64,000 nt of DNA from Paraburkholderia metrosideri (lineage in GTDB: Bacteria > Pseudomonadota > Gammaproteobacteria > Burkholderiales > Burkholderiaceae), in NCBI RefSeq assembly GCF_904848625.1, contig NZ_CAJHCP010000008.1, positions 248,001 to 312,000 on the forward strand, written 5' to 3'. A model generated the notes under the pieces. It was not told the origin of the DNA. It was given only the letters and a program-made list of their open reading frames with translations, and searched no databases. Both the position numbers and the translations under genes were made by a program. How positions within the stretch are numbered: position 1 is the first letter of the stretch; the number at the start of each line of letters is the position of its first letter. This document shows positions 43,361 to 52,320 of the stretch, piece by piece.

Positions 43361-45382
43361 ATGACGACCTCGTCTCCCGCACCCACTTCCTTGATGGCCA
43401 ACGCAATCCGTGCGCTGTCCATGGATGCCGTTCAAAAAGCAAATTCCGGCCACCCCGGCATGCCGATGGGCATGGCCGAAATCGGCACGGCTTTGTGGTC
43501 GCGCCATCTGCGTCACAACCCGACGAACCCGCTGTGGCCCGATCGCGACCGTTTCGTTCTGTCGAACGGCCACGGCTCGATGCTGCTGTATTCGCTGCTG
43601 CACCTCACCGGCTACGATCTGCCGATGGAAGAGTTGAAGAACTTCCGTCAAATGCATTCGAAGACGCCGGGCCACCCGGAATACGGCATCACGCCGGGCG
43701 TCGAAACGACCACGGGCCCGCTGGGTCAAGGTCTGGCGAATGCGGTCGGCATGGCGCTCGCCGAGTCGCTGCTCGCGACCGAATTCAACAAGGCTGACTC
43801 AAAGATCGTCGACCACCACACGTACGTATTCGTCGGCGACGGCTGCCTGATGGAAGGCATCTCGCACGAAGCGTGCTCACTCGCCGGCGTGCTGAAGCTG
43901 AACAAGCTGATCGCGTTCTACGACGACAACGGCATCTCGATCGACGGCGAAGTGGTCCACTGGTTCCACGACGACACGCCGAAGCGCTTCGAAGCGTACG
44001 GCTGGAACGTGATCCCGAACGTGGTCGGCCACGACGTCGACGCGGTAGATGCCGCGATCAAGCAGGCCAAGCTGTCCGACAAGCCGACGCTGATCTGCTG
44101 CAAGACCGTGATCGGCGAAGGTGCGCCGACCAAGTCCGGCAGCCACGATTCGCACGGCTCGCCGCTCGGCGACAAGGAAATCGCGGCAACCCGCGAAGCG
44201 ATCGGCTGGAAGTGGGAGCCGTTCGTGATCCCGCAGGAAGTCTACGCAGCGTGGGACGCGAAGGAAGCGGGCGCGAAGTTCGAATCCGAGTGGGACAAGG
44301 CATTCGCGGCATACGCGGCCAAGTACCCGCAGGAAGCGGCCGAGTTCAAGCGCCGTGACGCGAAGCAATTGCCGGCGGATTGGAAGGAAAAGGCGGCGGC
44401 GATCATCGCTGGGGCGAACGAGCGCGCGGAAACCATCGCCACGCGTAAGGCATCGCAACAGGCTATCGAAGGTCTGTCGACGGTTCTGCCGGAACTGCTT
44501 GGCGGCTCCGCCGACCTGACCGGCTCGAACCTGACTAACTGGAAAGCAGCAAAGCCGGTCCGTGTGAACGCGGAAGGCAAGGCAGCCGGCAACTACGTGA
44601 ACTACGGCGTGCGCGAATTCGGTATGAGCGCCGCGATCAACGGTGTAGCGCTGCACGGCGGCTTCAAGGCATTCGGCGGCACCTTCCTGACGTTCTCCGA
44701 CTACAGCCGCAACGCGCTGCGCGTCGCCGCGCTGATGAAAGCGCCGTCGATCTTCGTGTTCACGCACGACTCGATCGGCCTCGGCGAAGACGGCCCGACC
44801 CACCAGTCGATCGAACACGTCGCCAGCCTGCGCCTGATTCCGAATCTGCAAGTCTGGCGTCCGGCCGACACCGTCGAAACCGCGGTGGCCTGGACCCACG
44901 CGGTCGAACATCATGGCCCGTCGGTCCTGATCTTCAGCCGTCAGAACCTGAAGTTCTCGGAGCGCACCGACGCGCAGATCGCGAACATCGAGAAGGGCGG
45001 CTATGTGCTGCGCGACTGGAATGACGAAATTCCGGCCCGCAAGATCATCCTGATCGCGACCGGTTCGGAAGTCGAACTGGCGTTGAACGCGGTCGAGCCG
45101 CTGGCCCGCGCGGGCATCGGCGCCCGTGTCGTGTCGATGCCGTCGACCACCGTGTTCGACAAGCAGGACGCCGAGTACCGCGAACGCGTGTTGCCGCATG
45201 GCGTGCGCCGTGTCGCGATCGAAGCGGGCGTGACGGATTTCTGGCGCAAGTACGTGGGTCTGGAAGGCGGCGTGGTCGGGATCGACACGTTCGGCGAATC
45301 GGCCCCGGCTGGCGTGCTGTTCAAGCATTTCGGCTTCACCGTCGAAAACGTTGTAGAGACGGCCAAAGCCGCACTCGGCTGA
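43361..45382 (+). CDS. tktA: Transketolase
   Basis: A 673-aa thiamine diphosphate enzyme of the pentose phosphate pathway. The N-terminal TPP motif is GDGCLMEGISHEACSLAG through NGISIDG. The pyrimidine domain (about residues 360-530) shows REFGMSAAINGVALHGG and HDSIGLGEDGPTHQ. The ATG at 43361 was chosen; MANAIRAL (43394) is another possible start. gapA follows after 108 bp; this tkt-gap pairing is common in beta-proteobacteria. Confidence 0.96.
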   Translation: MTTSSPAPTSLMANAIRALSMDAVQKANSGHPGMPMGMAEIGTALWSRHLRHNPTNPLWPDRDRFVLSNGHGSMLLYSLLHLTGYDLPMEELKNFRQMHSKTPGHPEYGITPGVETTTGPLGQGLANAVGMALAESLLATEFNKADSKIVDHHTYVFVGDGCLMEGISHEACSLAGVLKLNKLIAFYDDNGISIDGEVVHWFHDDTPKRFEAYGWNVIPNVVGHDVDAVDAAIKQAKLSDKPTLICCKTVIGEGAPTKSGSHDSHGSPLGDKEIAATREAIGWKWEPFVIPQEVYAAWDAKEAGAKFESEWDKAFAAYAAKYPQEAAEFKRRDAKQLPADWKEKAAAIIAGANERAETIATRKASQQAIEGLSTVLPELLGGSADLTGSNLTNWKAAKPVRVNAEGKAAGNYVNYGVREFGMSAAINGVALHGGFKAFGGTFLTFSDYSRNALRVAALMKAPSIFVFTHDSIGLGEDGPTHQSIEHVASLRLIPNLQVWRPADTVETAVAWTHAVEHHGPSVLIFSRQNLKFSERTDAQIANIEKGGYVLRDWNDEIPARKIILIATGSEVELALNAVEPLARAGIGARVVSMPSTTVFDKQDAEYRERVLPHGVRRVAIEAGVTDFWRKYVGLEGGVVGIDTFGESAPAGVLFKHFGFTVENVVETAKAALG

Positions 45383-45490
45383 TTTCGGCCGAGCGTTGCC
45401 GTCTACGTTCACGCATCAGCATGAACGCGCGGCAACGCAGCCAGTCAGACGAAACCTGGACGAATTTTTTCAGCCATCAGGAGATAGACC

Positions 45491-46501
45491 ATGACGATTC
45501 GCGTCGCAATCAACGGCTACGGCCGTATCGGCCGCAACACGCTGCGCGCCTTCTACGAAAACGGCAAAAAGCACGATATCGAAATCGTCGCCATCAACGA
45601 TCTGGGCGACGCCAAGACCAACGCTCACCTGACCCAATACGACACCGCGCACGGCAAGTTCCCGGGCGAAGTGTCGGTGGACGGTGACTACCTGGTCGTG
45701 AACGGCGACAAGATTCGCGTGCTGGCAAACCGCAACCCGGCTGAACTGCCGTGGGGCGAGCTGAACGTCGACGTCGTGCTGGAATGCACGGGCTTTTTCA
45801 CGACCAAGGAAAAGGCTAGCGCGCACATCAAGGGCGGCGCAAAGAAGGTGATCATTTCGGCGCCGGGCGGTAAGGACGTCGATGCAACGATCGTCTACGG
45901 CGTGAACCACCACGTTCTGAAGGCATCGGACACGGTCATCTCGAATGCATCGTGCACGACGAACTGCCTGGCACCGCTGGTCAAGCCGCTGAACGACAAG
46001 ATCGGCCTCGTGAACGGTCTGATGACCACGATCCACGCGTACACGAACGACCAGGTTCTGACGGACGTGTATCACGAAGACCTGCGCCGCGCCCGTTCGG
46101 CCACGCACAGCCAGATCCCGACCAAGACCGGCGCAGCGTCGGCGGTTGGCCTCGTGCTGCCGGAACTGAACGGCAAGCTCGACGGCTACGCGATCCGCGT
46201 CCCGACGATCAACGTGTCGGTCGTCGACCTGTCGTTCATCGCTGCACGCGACACGACGGTCGAAGAAGTCAACGCGATCATGAAGGAAGCATCGGAAGGC
46301 GCGCTGAAGGGCATCCTCGGCTACAACGAAGCACCGCTGGTGTCGATCGACTTCAACCACAACCCGGCTTCGTCGACGTTCGACGCAACGCTGACCAAGG
46401 TGTCAGGCCGTCTGGTGAAGGTGTCGAGCTGGTACGACAACGAGTGGGGCTTCTCGAACCGCATGCTGGACACGGCTGTGGCGCTGGCTAACGCGAAGTA
46501 A
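45491..46501 (+). CDS. gapA: Glyceraldehyde-3-phosphate dehydrogenase
   Basis: A 336-aa type I GAPDH. The NAD-binding N-terminus is RVAINGYGRIGR. The catalytic cysteine is Cys155 in SNASCTTNCLAP, with the partner His in the HAYTNDQ region near residue 182. AGGAG lies eight bases before the ATG. It is the glycolytic/gluconeogenic enzyme; the residue after the second strand (NDLGD) fits NAD preference. Confidence 0.97.
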   Translation: MTIRVAINGYGRIGRNTLRAFYENGKKHDIEIVAINDLGDAKTNAHLTQYDTAHGKFPGEVSVDGDYLVVNGDKIRVLANRNPAELPWGELNVDVVLECTGFFTTKEKASAHIKGGAKKVIISAPGGKDVDATIVYGVNHHVLKASDTVISNASCTTNCLAPLVKPLNDKIGLVNGLMTTIHAYTNDQVLTDVYHEDLRRARSATHSQIPTKTGAASAVGLVLPELNGKLDGYAIRVPTINVSVVDLSFIAARDTTVEEVNAIMKEASEGALKGILGYNEAPLVSIDFNHNPASSTFDATLTKVSGRLVKVSSWYDNEWGFSNRMLDTAVALANAK

Positions 46502-46572
46502 GTTAGCGCGTTCGCTTTCTGTCCTGTCGATCCGGCCACGCGCCGTTCGTAGGACAGGGCAAAGAAGCAATG

Positions 46573-46601
46573 AAAAGCCGCTCCTCGGAGCGGCTTTTTT
46601 A
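46573..46601. terminator. Bidirectional terminator between gapA and the GntR gene
   Basis: GCCGCTC (46577-46583) pairs with GAGCGGC (46588-46594), flanked by AAAA and TTTTTT. It serves gapA and, from the other side, the GntR-family gene whose stop lies at 46599. Confidence 0.88.
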
Positions 46602-47291
46602 CGTCTGCGGCGTGGGGAAATAGACTCCGGCACGTTGCGCGGCGTTCGAAATATGCGTTTCGATCGCCTTGCCTGCTGCGGCGGAATCTCGTGCCTTGAG
46701 TGCGTCCAGAATCACTCGATGCTCGGTGTACGTGGACAGCACCAGTTCGCGCCGATAGAACGGCATCCGCTGGCTTTCCTTCATGATGTCCGCGCTACTG
46801 CTGAGAATCGATTCGATCGCCGCGTTGCCGGCAATGTTCACGATCCGCATGTGGAAGTCGTAGTCGAGGCGGGCGGCTTCGTCGAGTTCATCGCAGGCGA
46901 GCGCGGTCTGCATTGCCGTGATGTTTTCTTCGAACCAGGCCAGGTCGGAATCGCTGACCGCCAGCGCCGCCATTCGCGCGATAAAGCCTTCCAGTGCGAA
47001 GCGCATCTGATAGGTATCGGGCAGCGACGACTGCTCAGCAAAGCGCCACGATTGCGCGCCGGTTGCCTGGGCGCTTTCCACATACACGCCCTTGCCGGGG
47101 CGAATCATCAGCAGACCGAGCGCCTCCAGCGTGGAGAGCGCCTCGCGCAACGAAGCACGGCTGATCGACAGTTCTTCGGAGAGTTGGCGCTGGGCCGGCA
47201 GCAGGCTGCCTACCGGATAGACGCCCGCTTCAATCCGTTCGCGGATGGTCGCGATGGCGGCATCGGTAACGGTATGCGGGGCGTTTTTCAT
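46599..47291 (-). CDS. GntR-family (FadR/FCD subfamily) transcriptional regulator
   Basis: A 230-aa regulator with an N-terminal winged helix (IEAGVYPVGSLLPAQRQLSEELSISRASLREALSTLEALGL, about residues 17-58, motif positions only) and a C-terminal FCD ligand domain (about 90-215). The His and Asp residues that bind metal in FCD proteins are plausible in RLDYDFHMRI and EHRVIL. It is divergent from dctA, with matching operator-like sites before both genes, so it probably controls C4-dicarboxylate or lactate-type uptake and itself. Confidence 0.9.
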   Translation of the reverse strand: MKNAPHTVTDAAIATIRERIEAGVYPVGSLLPAQRQLSEELSISRASLREALSTLEALGLLMIRPGKGVYVESAQATGAQSWRFAEQSSLPDTYQMRFALEGFIARMAALAVSDSDLAWFEENITAMQTALACDELDEAARLDYDFHMRIVNIAGNAAIESILSSSADIMKESQRMPFYRRELVLSTYTEHRVILDALKARDSAAAGKAIETHISNAAQRAGVYFPTPQT

Positions 47292-47310
47292 CGTGGCTCA
47301 CTGGGTGACG

Positions 47311-47322
47311 CGGTCTGACCAG
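47311..47322 (-). promoter_or_regulatory. Probable autoregulatory FCD-GntR operator
   Basis: CGGTCTGACCAG contains GGT-N3-ACC(A), one base short of the TGGT-N3-ACCA consensus of FadR-subfamily regulators. It ends 20 bp upstream of the regulator's start codon. Confidence 0.5.
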
Positions 47323-47470
47323 CATTCTAATACGCAGTCTAGGCGCTCGTCCCGTTGGAAGATGGCGTCCCACATTCCGACCCGAAATAGCTGGAAAAAC
47401 GACGGGTAAACACTGTTTTATAAATCCTTGACGCCAGTATATCGGCTTCCTACTATTGGCCATAACAGTG

Positions 47471-47483
47471 CTGGTCCGACCAG
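47471..47483 (+). promoter_or_regulatory. FCD-GntR operator upstream of dctA
   Basis: CTGGTCCGACCAG is a perfect 13-bp palindrome of the TGGT-N3-ACCA type bound by PdhR/LldR/FadR-subfamily regulators. It lies 36 bp before the dctA start, within the likely promoter. Confidence 0.65.
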
Positions 47484-47518
47484 TCTGAACAGATGTAAAT
47501 CTCAACCAGGAGGAAGCC

Positions 47519-48847
47519 GTGTTGAAATTTTTCAATTCGCTGTTTGGCCGGGTCGTCATAGCGCTGGTCGCGGGCATCGTGATCGGCGCGGTGTATCCGC
47601 ATTTCGCGCAATCGCTGCGTCCACTCGGCGACGGCTTTCTCAAGCTGATCAAGATGGTGATCGGACCGATCGTGTTTTGCGTGGTGGTCAGCGGCATGGC
47701 GCACGCCGGCGATCTGCGTAAGGTTGGGCGAGTCGGCCTGAAGGCCGTGGTCTACTTCGAGGTAATGACGACGATCGCGCTGGTGATCGGCGCCGTGCTC
47801 GCCTACGCAACGCGGCCTGGCGTCGGCATGAACATCAATCTGCATTCGCTCGATCCGGCCTCGCTCGCAACCTACACCGAGAACGCGAAGAGCCTCAAAG
47901 ACACCGCGGGATTCCTGCTGAAGATCATCCCGGACACGGCGATCAACGCGTTTGCAACCGGCGACATTCTGCAAATTCTCGTGTTCTCCGTGCTGTTCGG
48001 CTCGGCGCTGTCGCTGCTGGGCAATAAGGCGCAGCGCGTGAGCGGCCTGATCGACGAACTGTCGCAAGTATTTTTCCGTGTGATGGGTTTCATCATCAAG
48101 CTCGCGCCGCTCGGCGTGCTCGGCGCGATCGCGTTCACCACCGGCACTTATGGCGTCGAGTCGCTCAAGCAGCTCGGCATGCTGGTGCTGGTGTTTTACG
48201 CGAGCTGCCTGGTGTTCGTCGTGGTCGTGCTGGGTATCGTCATGCGGCTCGCGGGCTTCAGCATCTTCAAACTGATTCGCTACCTGCGCGAGGAACTGTC
48301 GATCGTGCTCGGCACGGCTTCGTCCGACGCCGTTCTGCCGCAGATCATGCGCAAACTCGAATGGATGGGCGTGAAGGACTCGACCGTCGGGCTGGTGATT
48401 CCGACCGGTTACTCGTTCAATCTCGACGGCTTCTCCATCTATCTCACGCTGGCGGTGATCTTTATCGCGCAAGCCACCAACACGCCGTTGTCGCTGCATG
48501 ACCTGATCGTGGTGGTGCTGGTGTCGCTGGTGACGTCGAAGGGCGCGCACGGTATTCCGGGCTCGGCGATCGTGATTCTGGCGGCCACGTTGTCCGCGAT
48601 TCCGGCGATTCCTGTGCTCGGTCTCGTGCTGATTCTTCCTGTCGACTGGTTCGTCGGCATTGCTCGTGCGTTGACCAACCTGATTGGTAACTGTGTAGCA
48701 ACGGTGGTCGTGGCCGTGTGGGAAAACGATATCGACAGGGCGCGCGCGCATCGCGTGCTGAACCGTGATGCGGCTTTGCGTTATGTGGCAGCCGGTGAGG
48801 ACGCAAGCGTCGAACCGCTGGCTGGCGAGCGTATGCCGGCGGTCTAA
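47519..48847 (+). CDS. dctA: C4-dicarboxylate transporter DctA
   Basis: A 442-aa proton/sodium-coupled symporter of the DAACS family that imports succinate, fumarate and malate. It has about eight membrane helices with two re-entrant loops; signature segments are SSDAVLPQIMRKLEWMG, PTGYSFNLDG and VTSKGAHGIPGSA. The GTG at 47519 has AGGAGG five bases upstream. The regulator upstream is divergent and has an operator-like site in the shared region. Confidence 0.94.
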   Translation: MLKFFNSLFGRVVIALVAGIVIGAVYPHFAQSLRPLGDGFLKLIKMVIGPIVFCVVVSGMAHAGDLRKVGRVGLKAVVYFEVMTTIALVIGAVLAYATRPGVGMNINLHSLDPASLATYTENAKSLKDTAGFLLKIIPDTAINAFATGDILQILVFSVLFGSALSLLGNKAQRVSGLIDELSQVFFRVMGFIIKLAPLGVLGAIAFTTGTYGVESLKQLGMLVLVFYASCLVFVVVVLGIVMRLAGFSIFKLIRYLREELSIVLGTASSDAVLPQIMRKLEWMGVKDSTVGLVIPTGYSFNLDGFSIYLTLAVIFIAQATNTPLSLHDLIVVVLVSLVTSKGAHGIPGSAIVILAATLSAIPAIPVLGLVLILPVDWFVGIARALTNLIGNCVATVVVAVWENDIDRARAHRVLNRDAALRYVAAGEDASVEPLAGERMPAV

Positions 48848-49111
48848 CGTTGGTTCGCGAGGCAGAAGTGTTTCGCTATTGGCGGTGCGGTTGGGGCAAC
48901 TTGGGCGTAGCTACGCGCAGAACTTGCGATTCGCCGCTGCCGCTGCCGCTCCTGCCGCGAAGAACACAGCTTCCACACCACCGCAGTCTGCAACCCAACC
49001 CTCAGCATCCCCATCCCGAATTCCGCGCGCCCATGCAGCGCGCGTTCCGCACCGGCGGACAGCATCACACCCGCCGGTTGTCCTTTCTCTTTTCGCTGCC
49101 TGACTGAGACT

Positions 49112-50122
49112 ATGGCTAATCCGATCCTCGACCCTAACGCTCCTGCTTTCACCCGTCGCTACATGAATCTCGCCGACCCGCGACTGGGCGCGAAGGCCTT
49201 GTATGCGAGCGACGAATTCTTCGCGCCGAAAGAGCGCATGCTCGAACCCCAGCCGGCGGTATTCATCCCCGGCAAATACGACGATCACGGCAAGTGGATG
49301 GACGGCTGGGAAACCCGTCGCAAGCGCACCACCGGTCATGACTATTGCGTGATCCGTCTCGCGCGACCGGGCGTCGTGCACGGCGTGGATCTGGACACGA
49401 GCCACTTCACGGGCAACTTCCCGCCGGCTGCGTCAATCGACGCCTGTTACGCGGACACCGATACGCCGCCCGATAACGCCGACTGGCAGACGCTCGTGCC
49501 GGCGACCACGTTGCAGGGCAACCAGCACCATTACGTCGACGTGAACAACTCGCGCGCCTTCACACACCTGCGAGTGAATCTGTATCCGGACGGCGGCCTC
49601 GCGCGACTGCGGGTCTACGGCCAGCCGAAGCGCGACTGGGAGCGTGTCGAGCGCGGCACGCTGCTCGATCTCGCCGCCATCGAAAACGGTGCCTACCTGG
49701 TGGCCGCGAACAACCAGCATTTCGGTCCCGCTTCGCAGATGCTGATGCCGGAGCGCGGCGTCAACATGGGCGACGGTTGGGAAACCCGGCGGCGTCGCGA
49801 ACCGGGCAATGACTGGGCGATCGTCGCGCTGGCGCGGCCTGGCCTGATCCGCAAGATCGAAGTGGATACCGCGCACTTCAAGGGCAATTTTCCCGACCGC
49901 TGTTCGCTACAGGCCGCCTCGGTCACAGGCGGTACGGATGACTCGCTCGTCACCCAGGCGATGTTCTGGCCGCTGTTGCTCGACGAACAGAAACTGCAGA
50001 TGGACCACGTGCACACGTTCACGGACGGCCTTGCATCACTGGGTCCGGTGACGCATGTTCGTTTCAATATCTTTCCTGACGGCGGCGTGTCGCGGCTGCG
50101 TCTGTGGGGCGAAGTCGCTTAA
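49112..50122 (+). CDS. alc: Allantoicase
   Basis: A 336-aa enzyme hydrolysing allantoate to ureidoglycolate and urea in purine catabolism. It consists of two homologous jelly-roll repeats, each with a GWETRR motif (near residues 65 and 224), VxxARPGxxxxxxxDTxxFxGNFP-type segments and FPDGGxxRLRxxG ends. Length fits the family. The ureidoglycolate lyase gene follows 14 bp later. Confidence 0.95.
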   Translation: MANPILDPNAPAFTRRYMNLADPRLGAKALYASDEFFAPKERMLEPQPAVFIPGKYDDHGKWMDGWETRRKRTTGHDYCVIRLARPGVVHGVDLDTSHFTGNFPPAASIDACYADTDTPPDNADWQTLVPATTLQGNQHHYVDVNNSRAFTHLRVNLYPDGGLARLRVYGQPKRDWERVERGTLLDLAAIENGAYLVAANNQHFGPASQMLMPERGVNMGDGWETRRRREPGNDWAIVALARPGLIRKIEVDTAHFKGNFPDRCSLQAASVTGGTDDSLVTQAMFWPLLLDEQKLQMDHVHTFTDGLASLGPVTHVRFNIFPDGGVSRLRLWGEVA

Positions 50123-50136
50123 CGGAGGATCGGCCG

Positions 50137-50655
50137 ATGAAGACATTGCAGGTGGAACGCCTGACACGCGCAGCTTTCGCGCCGTTCGGCGAGGTTATCG
50201 AACTGGATGGCGCGCGTCATTTCGCGATCAACGGCGGCACGACCGAGCGCTACCACGATCTCGCGCGGGTCGACGTGACGGAGCAGGGCGGCCGTCCGCT
50301 GATCAACCTGTTCCGCGCGCAGCCGCGGGCGTTGCCAGTCGATATCACGATGCTGGAAAGGCATCCGCTGGGCAGTCAGGCTTTCATTCCCTTACGCGAT
50401 GAACATTACCTGGTGGTGGTCGCGCCCGCGGGCGAATTCGACCCGGCGCAGATGCGGGCTTTCTGGACCGACTCGTGGCAGGGGGTGAGCTATGCGAGAG
50501 GCGTGTGGCATCACCCGTTGCTGGCGCTTGATCGAGTGTGCGATTTCATCGTGGTGGACCGTGGCGGAGAGCAGCCCAATTGCGACGAAATCTCATTAAC
50601 CGAGCCTTGGCGGTTGCAGTTTGAGATCACCGCCGAACTGGTTGCCCCGGCGTAA
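50137..50655 (+). CDS. allA: Ureidoglycolate lyase
   Basis: A 172-aa cupin-like lyase that splits ureidoglycolate to glyoxylate and urea. Family features are FAPFGEVIELDG, SQAFIPL, YLVVVAPAG and the GVWHHPLLAL motif. The ATG at 50137 follows GGAGG eight bases upstream. It acts directly after allantoicase. The glyoxylate it makes can enter the glyoxylate shunt; no other purine-degradation genes are in the window. Confidence 0.94.
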   Translation: MKTLQVERLTRAAFAPFGEVIELDGARHFAINGGTTERYHDLARVDVTEQGGRPLINLFRAQPRALPVDITMLERHPLGSQAFIPLRDEHYLVVVAPAGEFDPAQMRAFWTDSWQGVSYARGVWHHPLLALDRVCDFIVVDRGGEQPNCDEISLTEPWRLQFEITAELVAPA

Positions 50656-50690
50656 ACCGGGCATCTGTGCGGCACGCGCCGACCATGAAA

Positions 50691-50728
50691 AAGACCCGGC
50701 TGATTCGCATCGGCCGGGTCTTTTTTTG
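50691..50728 (+). terminator. Rho-independent terminator after allA
   Basis: AAGACCCGGC (50691-50700) pairs with GCCGGGTCTT (50713-50722) over a 12-nt loop and is followed by a T run to 50727. It stops the alc-allA transcript ahead of the converging fur gene. Confidence 0.88.
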
Positions 50729-50766
50729 CATGCCGGACCGCGTTCCCCGCCGCGGTCAGACCCGCA

Positions 50767-51195
50767 TCAGTGCTTGCGATGCGGGCAATTCTCCTTCGTG
50801 CAGGCGCCATACAGCGCCAGTGCGTGTTCCTGCAGCTTGAAGCCGCGTTCCTTCGCAATGGACTGCTGGCGGCTCTCGATTTCGGGGTCGAAAAACTCTT
50901 CGACGAGCCCGCAATCGAGGCATACGAGGTGGTCGTGGTGCGACCCTTCGTTCAATTCGAACACCGCTTTACCCGACTCGAAATTGCTGCGCGAGAGCAG
51001 GCCTGCCTGCTCGAACTGCGTCAGCACGCGATAGACGGTTGCCAGGCCGATATCGAGTTCTTCGTGCAGGAGGTTGCGGTATACGTCTTCGGCGGTCAGG
51101 TGACGCACCGGGCTATGCTGAAAAATCTCAAGGATTTTGAGGCGCGGAAGGGTCGCCTTGAGCCCGATATTCTTGAGATCGGTTGGATTGGTCAT
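50767..51195 (-). CDS. fur: Ferric uptake regulator Fur
   Basis: A 142-aa Fur protein, which represses iron uptake genes when loaded with Fe(II). The N-terminal winged helix (about residues 10-80) leads to the metal-sensing region HHDHLVCLDCGLVEEF, with the CxxC pair and the C-terminal CPHRKH. Length and sequence fit true Fur and not Zur or PerR. It is divergent from bamE; the fur|bamE (omlA) pair is conserved in many beta- and gamma-proteobacteria. Confidence 0.96.
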   Translation of the reverse strand: MTNPTDLKNIGLKATLPRLKILEIFQHSPVRHLTAEDVYRNLLHEELDIGLATVYRVLTQFEQAGLLSRSNFESGKAVFELNEGSHHDHLVCLDCGLVEEFFDPEIESRQQSIAKERGFKLQEHALALYGACTKENCPHRKH

Positions 51196-51352
51196 GGCAA
51201 GGGATCCCTAGAGTACAATGCTGGGCTCTCATAGTAATGTGTTTTTGCTGTTCTGGTCATCTTCGATGAATGAAACTCGCGCGGCTCGGCTTCGGGCCCG
51301 CACGGTGAGTGAAATGATTTCAAAATCTCAATTGATCTACCGGGGGAGCCGC

Positions 51353-52153
51353 ATGCGGGGTACCTTGATCGCTGTTGCGACTGTCGCGGTTCTTGCCGGA
51401 TGTTCCACTTACGACAGCCTGACACAGCGCGTTGCCCAAAGCATCACGCCGTACCGTATTACAGTGGTGCAAGGCAATTTCGTCTCGGCAGAAGCTGCTG
51501 CCCAGATGAAAATCGGCCTGACTCGTGCGCAAGTGCGTCAGTTGCTTGGTACGCCGCTGTTGACCGACATGTTCCACGCAGACCGCTGGGATTACGTGTT
51601 CTATTTCAAGCGCGGCTCGACTTCCATCGTGCAACAGCGCGACTTCGTCGTGTTCTTCTCGGGTGACCTCGTCACCAGCTGGCAAGGTGGCGAAGATCTG
51701 CCGTCGAACCTCGAACTGCTCGCTGAAATCGACGGCGACCGTCGTGGCGGCAGAAGGGCGGCTGCGCCGAGCGCAGCCAGTGCGGCAAGCGCGCCGGCGG
51801 CTACGGCAGCAGTGCCGGCCTCCGCTGGTACAGCAGCGGCTGTTCCGTCCACGGACGCAAACGCGGAAGCCGCGCAGGCCGCCAATCGCGCGACCGACGC
51901 GGTGCAAACAACGCCGGGCAATCCGCGCTCGGCCGTGCCTAGCGCGCCGACCGCGAATGGCGGCGGCATCCCGTCACAAGGCCCCACTGCCGCGGGTCAG
52001 CCGCAGTTCCAGTTCCACCGTCCGCCGCCGCCGCAGCCGAACACGGACAGCAATCCGGTGGGACCGACCGGTCCGCAAAGCAGCAATGGCGGCCCGACGC
52101 TCAACGCGCCGCTTACGTCGTCCCCGTCTACTTCGTCGGGAACGGGCGGCTAA
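51353..52153 (+). CDS. bamE: Outer membrane assembly lipoprotein BamE (OmlA)
   Basis: A 266-aa lipoprotein of the BAM complex, which folds outer membrane beta-barrels. The lipobox is LAGC (Cys17). The BamE fold (about residues 30-115) includes ITVVQGNFVS, KIGLTRAQVRQLLGTP, WDYVFYF and VFFSGD. A low-complexity Ala/Pro/Gln-rich tail of about 140 residues follows, which E. coli BamE (113 aa) lacks. The ATG at 51353 follows GGGGGAG and starts the lipoprotein signal; 51314 is an alternative. Confidence 0.93.
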   Translation: MRGTLIAVATVAVLAGCSTYDSLTQRVAQSITPYRITVVQGNFVSAEAAAQMKIGLTRAQVRQLLGTPLLTDMFHADRWDYVFYFKRGSTSIVQQRDFVVFFSGDLVTSWQGGEDLPSNLELLAEIDGDRRGGRRAAAPSAASAASAPAATAAVPASAGTAAAVPSTDANAEAAQAANRATDAVQTTPGNPRSAVPSAPTANGGGIPSQGPTAAGQPQFQFHRPPPPQPNTDSNPVGPTGPQSSNGGPTLNAPLTSSPSTSSGTGG

Positions 52154-52183
52154 TCACGCTGTCCCTGTCTTAAGGCGGGCAAC

Positions 52184-52212
52184 GCCGACGGGCGCCAGGC
52201 CCGCCGGCTTTT
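52184..52212 (+). terminator. Probable terminator after bamE
   Basis: GCCGACGGGC (52184-52193) pairs with GCCCGCCGGC (52199-52208), one mismatch, 5-nt loop, followed by TTTT. Confidence 0.65.
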
Positions 52213-52320
52213 CCGCTTTCTCTTGATGTGCGCGGCGCGCAGGTGTGCTGTCTGCCGTCGCCGCATTAGCCCGCATTTGCCGGGTTGTACTTTCTTCGCA
52301 TTTTTTGCACCCTCATCGCC

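Noticed and set aside
50124..51352. A classical Fur box between fur and bamE or before exbB
   Set aside because: No 19-bp GATAATGATWATCATTATC-like site with acceptable match was found.
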